Counted from the first letter of the stretch, positions 1 through 12,428 are shown. The stretch: DNA of 64,000 bases from Biomphalaria glabrata (GCF_947242115.1 NC_074716.1:44201139-44265138); one strand, 5' to 3'. Numbers and translations are program-made. Notes: generated by a model not told the origin, from the sequence alone.

Positions 1-400
1 AGAGATCATTCTCAAAGCTCAAGCTCATCAAAAACTATCTCAGGAGCACAATGACACAAGAAAGACTTATCATGGCTTTAATGTCAGTGAAGTCACAAAT
101 ACTAGAAAGTATCGATGTAGTTGATGTTATAGATGTCTTTGCTGCACAGAATGCACGACGTGAAGCGATATCAATTTAGATTTGTCACTTGTGCATTATT
201 TAACTAATAAACAACGGTATTATTCATTAAAAGAGTCTTGATTACTTTTTGATAAGTTTACTAATATACTGAACCAATTTGATTTGGGGCTTATATATTT
301 TTGCGTACATTATCCCATGTCATATGTCGAATGTCAAAATACAAGGGGCCCCCAAAGAGGTCAATCCCCCCGGGCCCCCAAATCCCTAGTTACGCCCCTG
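1..400 (+). mobile_element. Right end of a hAT DNA transposon
   Basis: Contains the transposase C-terminus and ends at 385-400 with a sequence whose reverse complement is CAGGGGCGTAACTAGG, the usual form of a hAT terminal inverted repeat. The 8 bp outside (401-408) are CT dinucleotides, so the target duplication cannot be checked without the left end, which is outside the window. Confidence 0.7.
3..179 (+). pseudogene. hAT transposase, C-terminal end (partial at window edge)
   Basis: An open frame enters from the left edge and stops with TAG at 177-179. It reads as the C-terminal dimerisation end of a hAT transposase of the ZMYM1/DUF4371-like type (RSFSKLKLIKNYLRSTM, then a helix with QERLIMALMSV). 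It is followed by about 220 bp of non-coding DNA and a hAT-type terminal inverted repeat, so gene and element end agree. The N-terminal part lies outside the window, so it is unknown whether the whole transposase is intact. Confidence 0.75.
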
Positions 401-415
401 CTCTCTCTCTCTCTT

Positions 416-418
<3 letters not shown>

Positions 419-491
<73 letters not shown>

Positions 492-569
492 TCCTTAGGT
501 CTCGAAAGACAATGGATGCGCACAGATGAGTCACTGGCATTGGTTTCGTCTTGAGACGGGGGCAGAATC

Positions 570-620
<51 letters not shown>
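419..620. repeat. (AT)n and (GA)n microsatellites
   Basis: An uninterrupted AT/TA run occupies about 419-488 and a GA run about 571-620, with 80 bp of unique sequence between. Long apparent ORFs in both strands here are only translated dinucleotides. Confidence 0.95.
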
Positions 621-624
<4 letters not shown>

Positions 625-2125
625 AGAATATAAAATATAATAATAACATTGATAGTTCAGTTCTATATAACCTGGTGTTTGACTTTGAACGTATTTCGTT
701 TACTAAAGACTGAACAGCAGACAACCAAGACACTTACTAAATGTGACCTCTAGACAAGTCAGAATAACTTCCAGAATCTTCGCCAGATACTCGACGTTTG
801 TCACAGATCTATTATACTCTATATTTATTTAGCATTTTTTTTTTACAAAGTCTGTTTAAATTACACAAGTACCCGGGGTCTGCACATATCTTGGATATTA
901 TCAAATATCATTTTGATGCTAATAGATCATCAGTAAAAACTAGGGAAAGAATAAAGTGAGTCACATACATTGGACAGACAGACCTTGATTAGACACAGTA
1001 TGTGGAAGCCCCGGGGAACACATCTTTTGATGATGGATGAAGATACTTAGATCTCAAAGCATGGTATATTTTAGAAGAAAGAAATAGAGAATTTGTAAAT
1101 TTAATATCGATTTCCTTTTAAAAAAAATATTTAATATGCATATTTTAGTTTAATAAAGTGTATATTTTTTATTTTGTGTGTGTGTAAGAGGGGGGGGGGT
1201 AAGGCTCTTAGTAGACGCACTGTCGTAAATCTGGAGCTGTATTTACTTATTCCGAGCATGCTACATGAGTACACTCATAGACTTATATCTAGACTGGAAA
1301 CCGGCAATAAATTCTTATCCACGATTGATCGATTCACAGACCTATACATATATAGATTTTATGTATGTAAACTCTTTTATCAGGCTCTTAGGGGAGTCGC
1401 CCCAATCAATTTTTTCTATCTTAGAAAAGTAATGATCATTAATTTTCAAAGTTAAGAAATAATGCAAAATCATTTCTCGGATATTCACGCAAATATATGA
1501 AACAAAGCCATTTCCTGTTTGTTTCCATTGAGATAATGTTTCAAAGCCTTTGTGTCCTTAGAATAAGAAGATTGCAGTATTTCTTATGGCTAAACAGACC
1601 TACTTTTGACCTACATATTTTGCCACATTCTACCCAGACAAAGCCACGTTAGGGACCCCAAAAGAAAATTACTGATAACGACAGGCGAAGAGTGGAAATA
1701 GACAGGCGAATATAATACGACTTTTTTTAGCTATGATAAGTAGATTCTAATCAATCGACCACGGACTAAAATTGGAACAAATATTAAAAGTACCGAAAAA
1801 TTCCGTCTAATATGTAAAATGTTCATGTAATCTGATCAGCAGTCCGTTAAGGAAAATAAATGATAGTATATCAATGAAGTCTACATGAACAATATCAAGT
1901 GATTATATTTTAATAAAGCAGCAGACCTTTTTCTTAGCTATATATTCTCTGTTATCACTTAACTAACAGATTTGATTATGAATGATACAAAATAATATTC
2001 AATTGTTACAAAGATGTATATCTTACCACTATTTTTTTGTCCAGGTTCGAAACACTTTTTATTTTTGTGAACTTAATATTTATAAATAATAAAGTTATTC
2101 ACTGATCTAAATGGCAAACTGGACT
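621..2125. other. Intergenic, no gene recognised
   Basis: AT-rich single-copy-looking DNA with short homopolymers. I see no conserved protein, splice-flanked exon or clear repeat boundary here. Confidence 0.5.
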
Positions 2126-2130
2126 CTTAC

Positions 2131-2146
2131 CCCCCCCCCCCCCCCC

Positions 2147-2180
<34 letters not shown>
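2131..2180. repeat. Poly(C)-poly(A) homopolymer tract
   Basis: About 17 C followed by about 33 A without interruption. Such tracts are prone to sequencing and assembly error, so the length is uncertain. Confidence 0.85.
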
Positions 2181-2183
<3 letters not shown>

Positions 2184-2439
2184 ATTTCTATTTACTGCAA
2201 CTCATTACATAATAATATTACATCTTAAGTCTCTTCACTTTATAATTCATCTGTTGAACTCATGCAAATGATTTTCCACAAAATGCTTCTTTCAATAGAA
2301 TTGATTGAATTATACAGAATGTATAATTTATTTTTTTTACTTTTGGAAAAAATATCACGTGATTAAAATTTTAACTTAAAAAAAGTGTGTTCTTCTTTCA
2401 TTTTCTTTCAAAAAAAGTGTGTTCTTCTTTCATTTAAAC

Positions 2440-3831
2440 CTATACAAAATAATGTCTCTCCCAGTACATTAGACACAAGGCCATACAAAATAATGTCTCT
2501 CCCAGTACATTAGACACAAGGCCATACAAAATAATGTCTCTCACAGTACATTAGACACAAGACCATACAAAGTAATGTCTCTCACAGTACATTAGACACA
2601 AGACCATACAAAGTAATGTCTCTCAAGTACATTCGACACAAGGCCATACAAAGTAATGTCTTTCACAGTACATTCGACACAAGGCTATACAAAGTAATGT
2701 CTCTCACAGTACATTAGACACAAGACCATACAAAGTAATGTCTCTCACAGTACATTCGACACAAGGCCATACAAAGTAATGTCTCTCACAGTACATTAGA
2801 CACAAGGCCATACAAAGTAATGTCTCTAACAGTACATTAGACACAAGACCATACAAAGTAATGTCTCTCACAGTACATTAGACACAAGACCATACAAAGT
2901 AATGTCTCTCACAGTACATTAGACACAAGGCCATACAAAGTAATGTCTCTCACAGTACATTAGACACAAGGCCATACAAAGTAATGTCTCTAACAGTACA
3001 TTAGACACAAGACCATACAAAGTAATGTCTCTCACAGTACATTAGACACAAGACCATACAAAGTAATGTCTCTCACAGTACATTAGACACAAGGCCATAC
3101 AAAGTAATGTCTCTCACAGTACATTAGACACAAGGCCATACAAAGTAATGTCTCTAACAGTACATTAGACACAAGACCATACAAAGTAATGTCTCTCACA
3201 GCACATTAGACACAAGGCCATACAAAGTAATGTCTCTAATAGTACATTAGACACAAGACCATACAAAGTAATGTCTCTCACAGTACATTAGACACGAGAC
3301 CATACAAAGTAATGTCTCTCACAGTACATTAGACACAAGACCATACAAAGTAATGTCTCTCACAGTACATTAGACACAAGGCCATACAAAGTAATGTCTC
3401 TAACAGTACATTAGACACAAGACCATACAAAGTAATGTCTCTCACAGTACATTAGACACAAGGCCATACAAAGTAATGTCTCTCACAGTACATTAGACAC
3501 AAGGCAATACAAAGTAATGTCTCTCCCAGTACATTAGACACAAGGCAATACAAAGTAATGTCTCTCAAAGTACATTCGACACAAGGCCATACAAAGTAAT
3601 GTCTCTCAAAGTACATTAGACACAAGGCCATACAAAGTAATGTCTCTCACAGTACATTAGACACAAGGCCATACAAAGTAATGTCTCTCAAAGTACATTA
3701 GACACAAGGCCATACAAAGTAATGTCTCTCACAGTACATTAGACACAAGGCCATACAAAGTAATGTCTCTCAAAGTACATTAGACACAAGGCCATACAAA
3801 GTAATGTCTCTCCCAGTACATTCAACACAAA
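2440..3831. repeat. 41-bp tandem satellite, about 34 units
   Basis: The unit begins CCATACAAAGTAATGTCTCT and ends in ACACAAGG or ACACAAGA. Unit starts at 2440, 2481, 2522 and so on to 3792 give a period of 41 bp; one unit is a base short. Units differ at a few diagnostic sites (CACAG/AACAG/CCCAG/AAAG, ATTAG/ATTCG, AAGG/AAGA). In the middle of the array these variants recur every four units. No coding potential. Confidence 0.97.
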
Positions 3832-4243
3832 ATATAGTTTGTTTCTATAATCCTTGTGAAATAAAAACTGGGAATACATTTTATTACAACTAAAATGAAT
3901 AGCCTTCTCGAGGAAATAAAATCTCCACATTAAAATATAGAGATTTAATACGTGAGAGGAAATCTTTTGTCTTTTCAAATATTAATGAAAAATAGGAAGC
4001 TTTTGCTTTAACTAAAGGGAAATAACTTACGAATAAAAGATCGATGGCTGTTATTCCCCATTTAATAATCACTTCACTCAATAGCAATTATTTATTATTA
4101 GAGTAACTATTGACGCAATTGATTAGCTTAGGGTACTCCTGGTAGAGTTGTGTAGTGTCAACATATTGAAACATTAGATTGAAATAGAGAGTATTGATCA
4201 AACTGATTATAGTGTGTGGGTTAAATATGGGAATGGGCGATTG

Positions 4244-5840
4244 CAGTGGCGTAGTTAGGATATGTGATGCCCTGTGCGGCATTTTCTCATGGTGCCCTCC
4301 AAAAAAGTTATAAAACTGTGAAAAGTTTCTATTTCGAAATAAAGTGTATTCATTATGTAAGCATTGCTATTAAATAATCGATTTTACAAAAAGATAAGAG
4401 GCTACAACTTGGCTACAACTTGGCTACAACTTGGCTACAACTTGGCTACAAGTGAATCTCACATGCTTTCTTGCGACGAACTATCGATAATTTTATCGAA
4501 ATCAGTTTTTTTTTTCCACTAGGTCTTGTTCAATAGACGAAATTTTAAAATTAGTGAGTCGTAAATTTGTCATCGTTGATCGTAGTATTTCTTCATCAAA
4601 GTTTGGAAAAGCTTTACTTGTAGCCTATGTAGCCACACTTACCACAATAGTAAAAAAAAATATGCGAATCAAGATGGTAATATTCGGGGACTGACATATT
4701 TTTTTTTTTATAAAACTCTAAATCTCAATATATTCTTGTTTTGGAAGTTCGGAGAAACTGCGACAATTTCTTGAAGCCCCTGACAAAATTCGTTTGATAT
4801 TGATTTCCATCTGAGGATTCAATAAAGGCGACTAAAATTTGTATTTATCATGACGCTGTTCTTATGGGGTTATTATTTGATGAACACTACGGTCCAGGAA
4901 AGGTATTTCAACCTGTAGCTCTTTCTTTTGTGTTGATAGAAAATTTATATTCACCTCTTATCAATACGTCTTTCAGCCTCTGCATGACAATTTTAGATGT
5001 TAGGTGAACTGTGGAAAATAATCAAATAATATTTGCTTTTAAAGTTTATGTATGATCTTTTTTTTTCGTGAGCACTTATATTACGATAAATTCATTTTTA
5101 TTGTGTTGGGCCATGTACGTATTCGGGGTCTCAGGAATGGATCGTACTTGGATAGTAATTTCACTTTATGATATTTCTTTGATTTTGTACTGTCATTCTT
5201 CTTCAACTCGTTCGCGATGCCCACGGAGTGACAGATTCTGCTTTAAGAGAAAACGAATTATGTCCAAGATTCTCTACAGTTAATCTCTCCACATTTCTCC
5301 CCTCTCGCTTATTTAAATCTTGAGTCTTGCTGTCATTATTATTGCATAGTCACAGACAAACATCAAGTTCCCTCCAAGCAAGTGGTGTGTGGCTGAGAGG
5401 CTAAAACCCCTAGGCTTTAAAGGGGGCTTGAGTTCAAATTCAGACTCTAGCAGAGTTGTGTTTGCTGAGCGGAAAACCTTCTCCCAGATACCTCCTGTCT
5501 CCACTGGTCTACAAAAGAGATTGGTCCATAGCGCATGAACATGCTTTGAGCATAAAAGATACACTCATAGACATATATGGTTACACTATATAAAAGCATT
5601 AAAAAAAGAGAAGACCTCCACCATTAATTGAATCCATTCTTTGGATTTAAATACAGATGTAGTATTTAATCTTGAGTAAAATATGTAGAGAATGCCTATT
5701 ATTATTTTTTTTTGGCGAATAACTAATCCACTTTCTCAAAATTTTCTCGCCGATTGGCGTTTGCCGAAAGAATCCAACATTAAAAAGCTTTTCAACTTTC
5801 CTTTTGCTGATTCTTTTTACATTACAGTATTACAATGAAC
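4244..5840 (-). mobile_element. Decayed hAT transposon, same family as 52978-56622
   Basis: It starts with CAGTGGCGTAG and the same subterminal sequence (ATGCCCTGTGCGG-like) as the element at 52978. Transposase-derived stretches near 5080-5180, 5370-5382 and 5610-5815 match 53460-53580, 53645-53670 and 53715-53935 at the nucleotide level, all in minus-strand coding sense. No ORF of useful length survives. A SINE interrupts it at 5383-5612. I could not find the right terminus or the 8-bp target duplication, so the end coordinate is where similarity fades. Confidence 0.75.
5383..5612 (+). repeat. tRNA-derived SINE, family A (diverged copy)
   Basis: The head carries a box-A-like stretch (TGTGGCTGAGAGGC) and a decayed box B (GAGTTCAAATTC). 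The body follows family A (CAGAGTTGTGTTTGCTGAGCG, ATGAGATTGG-like, CATGCTTTGAGCAT, CTATATAAAAGC). It splits matching hAT sequence on both sides, so it inserted after the hAT copy. Confidence 0.75.
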
Positions 5841-5997
5841 TAATTAGTAATTTAAAAAAAAATCACCATTCTAACCTTGTCCATATCCAAGTCATTGATC
5901 AATGAAGTAACATCATTTAAGGCTTTAAAAAAGTGCGTTGCCTTCAGAGACTTCAGCAAATCTGGTAAAATGTTATTTAAGCTGGTCTACAGTTTAC

Positions 5998-6014
5998 ATC
6001 TATATATATATATA
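5998..6014. repeat. Short (TA)n tract
   Basis: Small TA run, simple sequence only. Confidence 0.6.
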
Positions 6015-6144
6015 ATTATCTTCGTCGCTTAAGAGTTTGGACGAGAAGAAGAAGAAAAGGAAAGATCACTCTTTTATATCTGCGGATAGTCACCCCACGC
6101 GTTTTGCTACAAGTGCTATTAAATTAACTCTCTCTCTTTTTTAA

Positions 6145-6424
<280 letters not shown>

Positions 6425-7059
6425 ATGTATGTATCTACCTAGCTATCTCTAACCATATCTCGTCTTTTCACATAACTTTCGTATGACTCACAGATGGTTC
6501 TATTTACTACCTACTACATATATTTTTTCCTCTTGGCATGAACAGTTTAAATACAGATTCATTTATCTCTAAAATTTGTTATATGTTCGTAATTCAATTT
6601 GGTAAGTTGCTTGACTTCATCCACAACTAACTATACTCACTGTTAGTCTCTCTATTTAGACAAATCAGCCTTTTTCTTCTATGGTAATTCTGACAAATTG
6701 ACAAAGTATTGTTCTGATTAGAATGTTCTATTAACTTATCTAAGGATCTATGAATAAATGCGGTTGTTTTAGATTTTACTAATAATCTAGATCGTTCTTT
6801 TACTGTAGTGATAATTATATTTTCGTTACTTTATTGGTTTCCCGATTCCCCTTGTCTTTTATTCTTTGATAGATCTAGGCTTTGTTTATGAAGTCTGTGG
6901 ACAGGAGTTCAATAAGACCATAATAAAAAAAACACGTAACACAAACTACCCGATAACATGTACATTTTAACATATTCAACCATATAAGCTTATATCTGTA
7001 GAGTGCTAAGTGAGCTTACCTTTGCAGGGTAAGGGTAAATGTACCTCTTAAGGCTTGCG

Positions 7060-7150
7060 ATCTATTTTGTGGCTGACGGTTAACGAGGGTGTCACGTGGC
7101 CACCACAACAACCAATCGCCTTTACTTCTCCAACGTATTTCAGATAGCCG
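7060..7150 (-). repeat. SINE family B fragment
   Basis: The reverse complement matches the family B body (GGCGATTGG, GGCCACGTGACACCC, TTAACCGT, CAGCCACA). It lies head to head with the plus-strand fragment at 7275-7535, forming a short inverted repeat. Confidence 0.65.
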
Positions 7151-7274
7151 TTTCCGGTGGGGAAGACTCCCTTAGATTACCTCGGAGTAGGGAGCATTAA
7201 AGTGAGGGTGAGGAGCCCAATGTCCAGGCCTGGTTGTTGGATAAAAGCCATTCTAACAATCAACGGGATAATGG

Positions 7275-7535
7275 CGCAACAAGCGCCGATTCACTTCTGG
7301 ACTTCATCGAAGGTAAAGACTGGGATTTTTAATTTCGGTATCTTTGGGCGCCTCTGAGTCCGTCCAGCTATAATGGGTACCTAGCATTAGTTGGGGAAAT
7401 GTAAAGGCGGTTGGTCGTTTTGCTGGCCACGTGACACCCTCGTCTACCGTAGGCCACAGAAACAGATGGTCTTTACATCATCTGCACCATAGATCACAAG
7501 GTCTAAAAGGGGAACTTTTTTTTTTATACATGTCC
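7275..7535 (+). repeat. SINE family B (variant head)
   Basis: Body from GAAGGTAAAGACTGGGATTT through GGGCGCCTCTGAGTCCGTCC to CAAGGTCTAAAAGGGGAACT with a T-rich tail. The head (CAACAAGCGCCGATTC) is shared with the copy at 15115 but not with the tRNA-headed copies, which suggests a subfamily. Confidence 0.75.
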
Positions 7536-7705
7536 ACAGTCGGGAATTCCCCTTTTAAAACGCTTGCGTGGAGACATTATAAGCAAGTCTTGTTTTGCTG
7601 GTTGGAATCATTGACTGACTATTCAAATGCAATGGTTTGAAGTGTAAGGTGATACCTTGGTTTTTAAACTTAGATCTAGAACCGGATATTTGTGCTGTGA
7701 GAAAA

Positions 7706-7798
7706 CAAACACTTTTTTACTTTGACAAAGCTTATAGCAACTCACTGTCTGGTACAAATCTTGGGCACGTTCTATCTTCCACTGCTCATTCTCGGATC
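7706..7798 (+). repeat. Family R interspersed repeat, left half
   Basis: Family R is an unclassified AT-rich repeat with a core ACAAAGCTTATATCAACTCA, a run of TCTG, ACACGTTATTTCTCC, and ACCCATTCTCGGATCAAG. This copy is interrupted at its ATTCTCGGATC by the LINE at 7799-8381 and resumes at 8382. Confidence 0.7.
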
Positions 7799-8381
7799 TT
7801 CTACTTCTTCTTCATCGTTCTCATTGTTATGTTGGAGTGTTCATATGACTAGACCAATACATGAGATGAACTGCGCAGTGGTTTCCAAATCAGGGGGCTC
7901 TCCATATAATTTTCTTTCTATTGGGGTGATGTGGGGCCAATGTCTTATACCGGCCTCTTAGTAAAGAGAGCAGTTTTGGAGGACGTGGTCGGCATTTTCT
8001 GGTGATGCTCCACATGGGCAGATTTCACTGGTTCAAATTTTGAGCTTCCGGTGCATGTGTTTTCGCATTCTGTTGTGTCCGGTCCTGAGTCGAATGATTA
8101 GACGTTGGTCTTGTCGGGATAGCTTATAGTAAGCGTCATCTTTCTTGTGATTTGGATGAGAGCTCGTGCATTTCTCATTTATTTTATCTACAATTAATTT
8201 CTTCATTTCTTGTGGATAGAGTGCAGAGTTTACTTGTGAGTTAGTTCTCCCAGTTTGGCGAGTGTGTCAGCCTTCTTATTTGCTGCTAGTTGTATATGAG
8301 CTGGTATCCATTGAATAACAGTTTTTTTTGCTGTTGTTGTTGAGCTTTGTAAGTGCTGTTCTGATGTTTTTAATATAAGAT
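7799..8381 (-). mobile_element. 5'-truncated LINE, I/Nimb-like, RNase H end
   Basis: On the minus strand the sequence encodes the end of a LINE RNase H domain (KTVIQWIPAHIQLAANKKAD, then ADTLAKLGELTHK). After the domain follow RLRTGHNRMRKHM, a CPCG-type cysteine knuckle (ICPCGASPENADHVLQNC) and IGLVI near the end, with stops and a GAA-rich tail. This order is typical of RNase H-bearing I/Nimb-type LINEs. An 11-bp direct repeat (ATTCTCGGATC at 7788-7798 and 8382-8392) flanks it exactly as a target-site duplication. Truncated on its 5' side inside the RNase H domain. Confidence 0.85.
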
Positions 8382-8570
8382 ATTCTCGGATCAATTTTGC
8401 GCAATTATTCATTGTCCATAACAAAACATGAATCATTCAACAAATGAGCCAATTAATTAATTAAATAGTGGTAATTGATTCATATAGTTTGATATCGAAA
8501 AGGGGAAATTAACCTTATAGTGTTGAGATATATGTCAATTAATTAGGTGATCTTTCCCTTAGAAAAGCTT
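8382..8570 (+). repeat. Family R, right half
   Basis: Continues the copy split at 7798: AATTATTCATTG, ACATGAATCA, AATTAATTAATT, TTTGATATCG and AAAGGGGAAATTAA all match other family R copies. Confidence 0.7.
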
Positions 8571-9244
8571 TTTTTCTAAAAAGTATTTTTATATTTTTGC
8601 TGGTTTATTTTAGTGTATCGTCTGATTGAGTTTGCAAAGTAAAAACAAAAACAAAAAAAAACTTGTGTTCGATTGGTAGAAAAAGGGTTGACGGGATATC
8701 TTAAACAAAGTCTTATTTATTAATGCATATTTGTTTCATTTTGAGGAAGGGAGACCACCTATCAGACTTTGCGAGATACGAAGGGAGATGATGAATATCT
8801 TCTCTGTTTTTATGACCGAAGGTACGAACCTTAACTAACAGGGATATTGAGCTTAAAACTGCCTCCCTTAAATCCGGCCCTGGATATAACCATCAACGAT
8901 TCATTCTTTTTTCATTTACTAATGTATTAGCTAAATTGAAGACATTCTCTTTTTAAAAGAAGATTATAATTATTACATCCAACCATTATCCACGATTATC
9001 CTGTATAGACGTGTGTATTGACGTCTGTACTGACGTCTTCCAATCAATCACTGACTGTAACCAATGGTGTTATCCATGAGTTCACACCACGTCATGTGAT
9101 ACAATACAAAACTGTAAAATGAATTCAGAATTTTTGTTGCACACATTTCAATCAAACAATTTTTTTTCTCGATTAATTAATCTTGATAAAAGTTGATTTT
9201 CTAAATTAACAAAGAGATGGCGAGTTAAAACGAACTAAACTACT
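8571..9244. other. Intergenic; possible hAT terminus at 8864-8882
   Basis: No gene seen. The sequence ending at 8882 reads, in reverse complement, CAGGGCCGGATTTAAGG, a common hAT-type end, but no partner terminus or duplication was found. The rest is AT-rich with no recognisable structure. Confidence 0.4.
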
Positions 9245-9560
9245 TTGATCTTTCAATCTTTATATCTAGGCTATACGAGTGGGCGCTATCGTGTTATAAC
9301 TATAAGTTACGATAAGAAAAGCTACGGTCTGCGGGCTTTTTCAGTTCACGGACCAAAGGTTTGGAACTCACTCCCCATTGATCTCAGACAGACAACATGC
9401 TACACCACTTTTAAGAAGAACATTAAGACCTATCTGTTTAAAACTTTTTTAGATTAACTGTCATTTTGGCTGTCGTGTTTGTGTTTGTAATGTTATTACA
9501 GCGCCTTGAGTCCACATTTTGTTTGTTAACAGCACTTTATAAATAAAATTATTATTAAAA
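9245..9560 (+). mobile_element. CR1/L2-like LINE, 3' end fragment
   Basis: Encodes the C-terminus of a LINE reverse-transcriptase protein (LRAFSVHGPKVWNSLPIDLR, then TFKKNIKTYLFKTF and stop). This is followed by the 3' tail GCGCCTTGAGTCC...CACTTTATAAATAAAATTATT. Nearly the same sequence ends the LINE at 17085-18125. Heavily 5'-truncated. Confidence 0.85.
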
Positions 9561-10958
9561 GAAGTAGAGGCCTACACATCCTCTTCAGGTAAATATTTGT
9601 GTGGCTGGCACGTATCTCGTTGTATTCTGGTCGATAATCAAGAACTGAAATAGAAATAACACAAACAAACATAAAAAGGTTGAAAATAAAATAAAGTATA
9701 AATAAAACTGTCAAAGTCTAATTCTATTCGCTACACTTTAAAATAAACATAGCAATATGTTGATTAAGCGATGCCTTTTTTTCCCCATTATGTTACATGT
9801 CATGCACACAAGACATGTGACGTGGAGTTATAAATAACCCTTACATCAAGTCTGGTCGGAAGGCGGTGAATCCCAATCAATAAGTAGCTTCAACAAGGAA
9901 AGTAACTCAGCTTACATGATTTTTAAAAGACTAATGTTAAAGGGGAAGTAACATATAAAATTAAAATATGGATCTGGGTTTCAAAAATGTCAGCTGTGTA
10001 CAAGAAACATTTAATTTCAGAAGTATTGAAGTATTTTGAAAAAAGATCTTGCAAAATATTATTGAATATTGTTTGTAAATATCAAGGAAAAAAAATAGAC
10101 TAAACACTATGAAGACACGCAATAATATGAATATGTGTTTCGGAGAAATCCGTCTGGGCGTATGATACTACATTAGTGTTGCTGACGGCATTCCTTGCAT
10201 ATGCCAGGCATGGAATATGTGTAGAAACTATTTGTTGAGCATTACAGTTTATGTTTTTTGAAAAGTAAAAAAAAGTTATAGAGATATTTTAAAACAGTTT
10301 AATACTTTCAAATACATTTCTCGCATCAAGGGCTCTTAAGTAAAGGTAAGCTAATAATGCATATTATTATATATTCGTTTAATTTAATTTAATAAAGTGA
10401 TGAGAGGAACACTGGGAGAAGATTTATAAACTACTAAACATTGTATAATCCAACAAACTCAGTAATCCGACACGGCGCCGACGGACAACGTAAATCCATG
10501 TAATAAATGTACAGGTATATTGTAGTACATATATTTTTAGAATGGGGGTAGATTTCACGTTAAAATGTGTGCATGAAAGTTGAAATCATATGTTTTGTAT
10601 TTTTAAGATTAATACATTGTTCTTTCTCGTCTATTATTTATTTTATACACTTGAAAGTCTATGAGAGAAAAAAAAATCATAATTTGAATGTTCTTGACGG
10701 ATAAGGTTAAACTCTGTAAAGCACAGCTAATCTTTGGTAGTCCGACGGATTTGGTAGTCCGACAAACCCTGTTCCTGGTTCCATAACCATCAGGCTTTCA
10801 AGAGTCAACAGTACTTTGTCACTTTTATAAGATAAAAAAATGTTTGTTTTTTTTTAAATTAGTATCAATATATTATTGAGTCTATAGTTTTATATCACTC
10901 TCAAGAGGTGTTATTTCAAAGCTAGTGGCTAATAAAAATGCGTTCATTTCATAAATAG
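9561..10958. other. Intergenic, no gene recognised
   Basis: AT-rich. Around 10445-10495 and 10735-10770 there are repeated short TCCGAC/GTCCGAC words that could be ends of an old DNA transposon, but I could not pair them with confidence. Confidence 0.4.
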
Positions 10959-10959
10959 A

Positions 10960-11135
10960 TTTACAAGAAATTGTTTCAAAAGATTCATTGATCCATGTTT
11001 TTGTTAGATACAACGAATAATTGTGTAAAGTTTCAACATGACCCGAGAATGGGTGTGGGAGACATAACGTGTAAAAAGAATTGTACCTGGCAGACAGACA
11101 AAGTTCTTTTAGGTTTTGTAATAAAATAATACATA
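10960..11135 (-). repeat. Family R copy
   Basis: Reverse-complement family R core: GAATAATTGTGTAAAGTTTCAAC, CCGAGAATGGGTGTGGGAGA, AACGTGT, CAGACAGACAAAG and TTTTGTAATAAAA in the expected order. Confidence 0.75.
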
Positions 11136-11704
11136 GACCTTTTTTCCTTTTCTTGATTTGCTTACTATTCATAAGTCACATTATGTGATGACTATGTAGA
11201 TACCTGCTGTCGGGAATAGTTGTAAAAAAAACACAACTACATAATCCAAATCTCGTGATGAAAACCTAGAGGACAGGGGAGAGCTATGTATAAATATAGA
11301 CATAAGAACCTAGTTGTCAAATGAGAGTTATTACCATAGACATAAAAAATATAGACTGGCCGATTAAAGAGTTTTATGAAACGAAAATTTGTGACTTGCA
11401 ATTTTGTGTACTTTATTATACAGCATTTATGAGCAGTATAAAAGTTAAGTATTCACCTATATATATATTGTAAATAAGGAGGCAGTGTAGTTTTGTTTAA
11501 TCTCTAAGAGTGAAGATCATGCAATTTTTCATAATTCGGAAATCCGACTACAATAGATATACATGTTTTCAAGTTACATGAAGTTACTTCCTTCGGCCAG
11601 TCTATATTTATATATGTCTATGATTATTACCTTCTCAATAGTATACGTGGCGTAGACAGAAGCATAAGAAGCTGGACTACTTCTAAAACTCATTGATTAT
11701 GTAG

Positions 11705-12378
11705 TGGACGTATCTTATCTTATCTTATATTATATAGACATTACTTCAAAAAAGAAGATGATTACGTCCTACACGTCATGCATCTAGTCTGACTAGTCAT
11801 GCATGTTAATCAATGACTTAAATTCTGCCAAGTCACTGGTTTTCCTTGCTAGCTCAGACAACCCATTCCGTGCTCTAATAGCACTAGAGAAGAAGGAGCA
11901 TTTGTACAAATTTGTCCTAGCATATGGAACGAGGAGTGTGCCTTTATCTTTGTGTCTTTCTGAGTATTTTATTAAATTTTGTTTTTGTATTTGAAGATTA
12001 TGGTTCAGTGTTTTAAGTATAATTGCTACTTTACTTTTGAGTCTTCTATCCTGAAGGCTTTCTAAATTTAGTGATTTTACTAAAGGTGTTACTCTAGTCA
12101 AATGTGAATATTCGTTTGTTATGAATCTCACTGCTCTATTTTGTGTCTTTTCCAGTTTCCTAATGTTTTCTTGAGTTGAGGAGTCCCAGAGGATGCATAT
12201 TCTATTATTGGCCTAACCAAGGTTAAAAAACATTTTAGTTTTATGTTCTTATTTGATTCATAGAAATTTCTTTTAATAAACCCTAATGCTTTGTTTGATT
12301 TTTTTATAATTTCATCAATATGGGGATTCCATGACAGTTTCACATCTATTATAACACCTAGGTATTTTGCGTTTCTGG
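11705..12378 (-). mobile_element. LINE 3' fragment (RT C-terminal region)
   Basis: The minus strand encodes KLSWNPHIDEIIKKSNKALGF, FKRNFYE-like, LVRPIIEYASS and then RFITNEYSHLTRVTPLVKS and ARNGLSELARKTSDLAEFKS. This is the region after the reverse-transcriptase palm in Jockey/CR1-type LINEs. The 3' tail is at left, ending in (AAGAT)n seen as CTTATCTTATCTTAT. Frame breaks near 12128-12180 separate the two coding halves. Close relatives sit at 33636, 48130 and 58165. Its right edge lies about 50 bp from the BIR exon of the IAP gene. Confidence 0.85.
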
Positions 12379-12428
12379 GATGTCACAGAATCTTCCCAAT
12401 AACAATTCTATTTTTTTTCTCATTACAG

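Noticed and set aside
284-733. ORFs rich in YIYIYI and SLSLSL on both strands
   Set aside because: Translated AT and GA dinucleotide runs.
2440-3831. CRISPR-like regular repeat array
   Set aside because: Units are contiguous with no unique spacers, and the DNA is clearly eukaryotic; it is a tandem satellite.
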